NCBI GenBank assembly: GCA_026874595.1
Contig: CM049312.1
Location: 23,927,956 to 23,991,955 of the forward strand
DNA from: Sipunculus nudus
Taxonomy: Eukaryota > Annelida > Sipuncula > Golfingiida > Sipunculidae
Direction: 5' to 3'
Length of the DNA stretch: 64,000 bases
The notes below the pieces were generated by a model that worked only from the letters and a program-made list of their open reading frames with translations, had not been told where the DNA came from and did no database searches. Positions 59,411-64,000 of this stretch are shown in pieces (position 1 is the first letter of the stretch; each line of letters begins with the position of its first letter). The position numbers were made by a program, and so were the translations under genes.

Positions 59411-60380
59411 ATCTAAAAGTAAACATTACCGAATGAGGCGTAAAGCGTGGCACCTATATATGTCAGCAATATGTTGACATGAACTATAGAGAAGATTTAT
59501 TGTACAGTTGTTTGATATATTCAGTCTTTATTTTATTAAGTGATTTTGAAAAAAAAATCGTATGCATGTTACAAAATATTTTTGAAATTTACAAGACTTA
59601 AGAACAAGATGAACTAGAATATTTTATACAATGTTGTTCTTCTTAAACCTTCAGGAGGCATTCGCCAAATTAAGGTAGCGGGTTATATGGAGACTGAATC
59701 AGGCTAAGAATACGGACACCACCTGAAATAGTTAAGCCGTAACCTAGCATAATATAGTACACATCATTCATAATTCAATAAGAACATTTATTCGTGAATA
59801 ATTGATAAAAAATTATCATCAAATATTATGTGTTTGTGCATTTTATTACGTACATTACATGTGTGACCCGTACATTCTTGAATATAGCCATGACGTAAGT
59901 GAAAGACATGTCATAAGATTGCTTCTACTTGCCTCCCTTGTGTGGACATTATCCGTGTGCACGTGTATGTGTATGTGTTGTCTGGTTGGTTTCTTGCGTG
60001 GTGTGGCCACTTTGAATTTAATGTAAAATTGAATGTTTAAAATGTAAAAAAAAAAAAAAATATCTTACTACATCCGTAAAGGAGGTTATTTTTTTTTGGC
60101 GTTTGTTTGTTCGTCTGTCTGTTTGTTAGCAACATAAAGGGATTTTGATGAAATTTTCAGGATAGCTCAACAATGATACAAGGAACAATTGATCAAAGTT
60201 TTATGTTGATCCGGATTACCTTCTAGTTCCAGCAATTTTTTTAATAGAAAAATGCTGCATTTCTGACAATGCCATATGAAGTAGGTCTGCGCTCTCTGAG
60301 TGTTCTTTCTAGTTGTTGTTTATAATTTTCAAAGTTTCTCATGTGGTGAATATCCCATGCGACATGTCATTTAGTTCCAG
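59411..60380. other. Intergenic B2-B3: no gene seen
   Basis: AT-rich; an A run at 60044; 60070-60240 looks like an interspersed repeat start (AAGGAGGTTATTTTTTTTTG, then TTCGTCTGTCTGTTTG). A frame at 59802-60026 has no family signal. Confidence 0.45.
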
Positions 60381-60389
60381 TTTTGCCTG

Positions 60390-60515
60390 CTAGATGTCGC
60401 TCTGAATCAATCAAAATCAATAGTCCGCCAAGAGCCAATTTTTCCCGGAAAAGTGACAGTGGGAAATTTGAGGCCAAAAGTCAAGTGTGCGTGGCCTTAT
60501 ACTGCTGTCTCCGAC
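60390..60515 (+). promoter_or_regulatory. Promoter block of B3, shared with B2
   Basis: CTAGATGTCGCTCT at 60390, TCAATAGTCCGCC, TTTTCCCGGAAAAG with TTCCCGGAA at 60442, and GTGCGTGGCCTTATA align with the B2 block. The ATG follows about 75 bases later. Confidence 0.5.
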
Positions 60516-60587
60516 GACAGATAAAGCAAAAGCATATTAATAACATGGCTTTATCATCTGTACCTGTCTAAGCCTCGTTAATTAAAG

Positions 60588-60685
60588 ATGGCGTTAATCT
60601 CATCTCTGATCGCAGTAGCTGCCCTGATGGCTGGAGGTGTTTTCTACATCAAACGCCAGATGGAGCCCGAAGTCTGGTATGACGC
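60588..60685 (+). CDS. B3 exon 1
   Basis: 32 codons plus GC; ATG in AAAGATGG context; donor GTAAGT. Confidence 0.8.
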
Positions 60686-61380
60686 GTAAGTATGACAGTT
60701 GAGACCATGTATCCGCTGGAACCACCTGGGATTAAATATAACGAACCTAAAGAGTGGCGGATAGTTGTCCTATATCATGATTGAGACGGACTCCGACTCA
60801 CTGTATGCATGTAACTTGTGTAAGGAATGTCAACTCGTGACCACGTCAAGGCGGATAAAGGAGTTAGGGGTTGGGGGTTCTTATAGAGCGAGGCAGATAA
60901 GCGGAGGAGGCCAGGCCCGAATCGCCGAGGGGTAGATACGGGAAAAGATGGAACATTTAAAATTCGGTGTAGTTTCTGCTGTGTGTGTGGTGGTGGGGAG
61001 GGGGGGGGGGGTATCAATCATCAGGTATAATGTTAAGCCAGGTAAACCATATACTATGGATATGCTATATATAGAGAGAGCACCCCTCCACCTTTTAATG
61101 GAACTGTTTGTTTTGATAAGAGAGCACCCCTCCACCTTCTAATCCACCTTCTAATGGAACTTTTTGTTTTGATGAGACGGGGGACACATTATATCCACAT
61201 TTCTGTCAATATAGTATCGGTATCAGCCAATGTTGTTCACCTATGACACATGCTTCCATAATTATTGAATTCGGAACCGCATTATTTCCTATTGCTCATA
61301 ATTTTTTTAATTTATATAGTCATTCAACCACCGACATTCATTTTCATAATTTAGGGACCTTGGGAAACAATAAAATAAAG

Positions 61381-61441
<61 letters not shown>

Positions 61442-63447
61442 ATTGTGTCAAAACTCTTAGTTAAAGAATGCGGACACATAAAAAAATCTAAATTATTTTT
61501 TAATAGGTTATAATTGTACATTATAAGCATGTAACACTTCCAAATACAGGAACAGATATCTATCTTATTCAGCAATAAAATATGACTAAAATTGTGTTTA
61601 TTTTACCACCATAGGACTTGTATTAAGGATGTTACAGTTGATTTTGTGACCATATCCTCTTTACAGATTTCCGTCAGTCGCAAACATGGCACTTTGACGG
61701 GGTTTGATGAATAGGGCCAGTTATCGTAAAATGAGCCTTGTTTCAAGTGCCAACATTCACTTTTACAAACTAAGGACCTGTAGGTATAAGAAAATTAGGA
61801 TCTAGATCCCCTTCCCCCCCCCCCCCCTCCTCCCCTTCTCGCTATACCACTACTGGATCATGAAATAATAACGATGCTTCCAGTGATCACATGTACTTAC
61901 AATTTTAACTACGATCTTTCACAAAATATGTACTAAGTAATGAATAGGGAATAGGAAATATTGTATATTATTGGAAGGACGTAGCCTAGTGGTTAAGGTG
62001 TTGGACTTTGAAGCTGAAGGTTCCCGGTTCGAACCCGCCAGTGCCTCAATTACACAATTTTGAAATCTCATTATAGAACCTCAGAGATTCGCTTTAATGT
62101 CTTATCGACGGGTTAAGACTTCTTGATTATTCCTTACCCCGTGCATATAAAACCTGAAATCCAGAAGGCTTAATAATAACATATCGTTCTTATCGTAAAT
62201 ATACTAGTCGTACCGGCATCTTTATTCAACAGACAGTGCCACCAACAGGCCATGGACCTATCCTTAAATAAAATACATGTGTAATAATAAGTAGGGAATA
62301 GGAAATATTGAAAATTGTTGGTTTTACATAGATTCAAAAGTCATACAAATGCCAAACTTTATTATAAGTTGCAAACGCAGTTAAGCATACAGGGCTTCTA
62401 AGAGTCCTCATATATGTTAGGGGAAGTATAAAGTTTTGCATTTGTTTCATTTTAATTTACCAGGGGCGCAATTTCCTTTTACAATGTGGGGGGGGGGGGG
62501 GAGTCTGACAATCATGACGTTATATGGAAGTTTTGTTGAAATATAATTGTATGGATGTTCAATTACTGAAGTATTTTAAAAGGCCTGTGCAAATATTTTT
62601 TTTTTCATTATTTTAGTCACTAACTAAATGAGACATTAAATAAGGGCCACAAAGCAGCTTGCCTTTTCCACTGTAGGCCTATGGGACAATAGGAACACGA
62701 AGCAGATACTGGATCTCAAAGATGCTCAGTATAACTGATATATTGATCTGTTGCAAGAATTCGAAGAATGAAAAGCTGCATGGTTAAAGATTAACAAATA
62801 ATTGTTAATGTAATGATATATGTAAAGTTTACTGTCTCTGTTTAACAGCTTTTCATCAACTGATATTGCTGATGTCCACGTGTGGCTCTTCATCTTTTAG
62901 ATTTAACCATCCAGTAACATCCACAGATATCAAATACAAATGAGATCTGTCAAGTTAAACGGGTGTCTGTTAAAAATTTAATCTGAAAGAAAAACAGTAA
63001 AAAAAGAAATACATAGTTACTCAATTATAAATGTTTAAGATTTTACTCGAGCTAAGAATGACGTAACTATGGAGCGGCTTCAACCGCCTTGGCTGTCACG
63101 AGATGGGTTACTAACATCCCTTATACTCAAAATAAACATAAATTATTATTAAGAATAAATAGTTTTTTATAGTGATGAAAAAAATAGTCTTCACTTGACT
63201 GCATTTAATTTAGCAAAATGTGTTTGTGTGTGTGTGGGGGGGGGCAAAGTATAGTATGTCCCCCCTGGCTGCATGTCTCCCGTCCCCCACCTAATTGCGC
63301 CCATGTTATTTACTTATCAAAATGTTTTTATAATAACTGTAAAAATATGTTTTAAAGCACAAACTTTTATATAGCCTAGAAATTGTAAGTGTCATCAAAT
63401 TCACAGACACAGGTACATCCTCATATATATATATGTATATATATATA

Positions 63448-63500
<53 letters not shown>

Positions 63501-64000
63501 GTGTCCGCATTTCAGGTGTGTTGAGATTTCCCTTCACAGAGAGAGCAACCACCTGGTGGCGTGTTTTCGTACCACGGATGAGGAGCAAGGGCCTATGAAA
63601 TCCCTGCACCGTCTAGAGGAGTACGGGGACCGGGTTAACACGGGACTGAGGCTCATGCAGAGAGGGATAAAGGATTACTGCCCTGGAATGTTTTCTTGTA
63701 ACTCCGTACAGGAAATGAAGGTTGCTCTTGCAGGTTTGGGGTTCTTTGAAAGTCTCCACAAGCTGGTAATTTTGCTCAGTACCCCTAATATGAAACTGAC
63801 GTCACTGGCCGCTAAATTTGAAGGCTTCCTCGATAGTGGTCTGTCATTCATGGTCAGATACGAGGAGGGAATCGGGACCAGGATGGGGGTGGGGTTTACC
63901 TCTGGGTTTTTGATTTACAACTATAACATCAACCTGATAGCAGAGTTCTATACAAACGGCAGATTTTCCGTCCGTGGTGACACCAGTCATTCATTGTCCC
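60588..64000 (+). CDS. B3: paralogue of B1, runs off the right end
   Basis: Exon 1 is 60588-60685, exon 2 starts at 63516 and is still open at 64000 (about 194 residues seen). Donor GTAAGT, acceptor TTTCAG, phase 2. Exon 1 codes MALISSLIAVAALMAGGVFY, then IKRQMEPEVWYDA: a short hydrophobic anchor and acidic stem. Exon 2 begins CVEISLHRESNHLVACFRTT, then DYCPGMFSC, FFESLHKLV, GVGFTSGFLIYNYNINLIAEF and GDTSHSLS. It keeps all four cysteines as B1 does, so B1 and B3 look closer to each other than to B2. The last strands and stop are beyond the window. Confidence 0.83.
60686..61975. other. B3 intron, first part: repeats only
   Basis: A G run at 60998; a 54-base-scale duplication (GAGAGCACCCCTCCACCTT at about 61077 and 61119); AT microsatellite at 61382-61438; C runs near 61815. 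No gene. Confidence 0.6.
61382..61438. repeat. AT dinucleotide microsatellite
   Basis: About 28 AT units in the B3 intron. Confidence 0.95.
61977..62180 (+). repeat. tRNA-derived SINE-like element
   Basis: 61977-62048 has a box A (GTAGCCTAGTGG) and box B (GGTTCGAACCC) and tRNA-like arms, with a possible anticodon loop CTTTGAA. The two acceptor ends do not pair, so a working tRNA gene is unlikely. Downstream sequence to about 62180 may be the SINE body. Confidence 0.6.
62461..63303. mobile_element. Possible short-TIR element in the B3 intron
   Basis: CAGGGGCGCAATT at the left and AATTGCGCCCATG at the right form a short inverted repeat of about ten bases. A poly-G run (62490) and GGGGGGGG/CCCCCC near 63237-63265 lie inside the ends. 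No coding sequence; weak evidence. Confidence 0.35.
63422..63499. repeat. AT microsatellite next to the B3 exon 2 acceptor
   Basis: An AT run with two small interruptions, ending in CTGTGTCCGCATTTCAG. It fills most of the expected branch-point region. Confidence 0.95.
63516..64000 (+). CDS. B3 exon 2 (partial)
   Basis: Starts G/TGT after TTTCAG; no stop in the 161 codons visible. A TA microsatellite ends 18 bases before the exon. Confidence 0.85.

Noticed and set aside
61977-62048. Functional tRNA gene
   Set aside because: Acceptor ends do not pair; a SINE head is more likely.

Overview
This is eukaryotic, intron-rich, AT-rich DNA from an animal, most likely a bivalve mollusc or another lophotrochozoan. 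That call rests on canonical GT..AG introns, single-exon EGF modules with phase 1-1 boundaries, a Helentron-type rolling-circle transposon with a related non-autonomous copy, L1-like LINE fragments, many fold-back elements and long AT and poly-G simple repeats. The species cannot be fixed from the sequence alone. There is no bacterial gene organisation and no CRISPR array.

Region 1 (about 0.5-16.8 kb, + strand) holds one gene that I could assemble into 13 exons with an unbroken 542-codon frame: a signal peptide, six EGF-like modules (one per exon), then about 275 residues of cysteine-rich, probably helical sequence that I do not recognise. It looks like a secreted or extracellular protein. 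Its introns carry a minisatellite derived from the start of the third EGF exon (3.5-4.47 kb), a fold-back element (9.2-10.3 kb) and a hairpin MITE (12.5 kb).

Region 2 (17.5-31.9 kb) is repeat-dominated: a 21-bp minisatellite, then an 11.6-kb decayed Helentron (20.2-31.86 kb). The Helentron has a 5' hairpin, GTCY-rich DNA, about 335-bp tandem repeats, and RepHel plus endonuclease coding sequence broken by stops and frameshifts. It shares both ends with a 1.1-kb non-autonomous copy at 48.97-50.10 kb.

Region 3 (32.7-44 kb) is a graveyard of fold-back and tandem repeats. Many units carry a GGTGGCGCCACC palindrome. It also holds a broken L1-like LINE on the minus strand (ORF2 39.3-42.36 kb, ORF1 fragment 43.5-43.96 kb) and a degenerate copy of the gene family in region 4 (34.1-34.65 kb).

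Region 4 (44.2-64 kb, + strand) holds a tandem family of three two-exon genes, here called B1, B2 and B3 (B3 runs off the right end), plus the pseudogene at 34 kb. Each encodes about 280 residues: an N-terminal hydrophobic segment in exon 1, then a large exon 2 with an invariant C-x5-C motif, a helical part and a glycine-rich beta-strand-like half. I do not recognise the family. B2 and B3 share an upstream block with a TTCN3GAA (STAT/GAS-like) site, and B1 has a similar site. This family is the best candidate in the window for an undescribed system.
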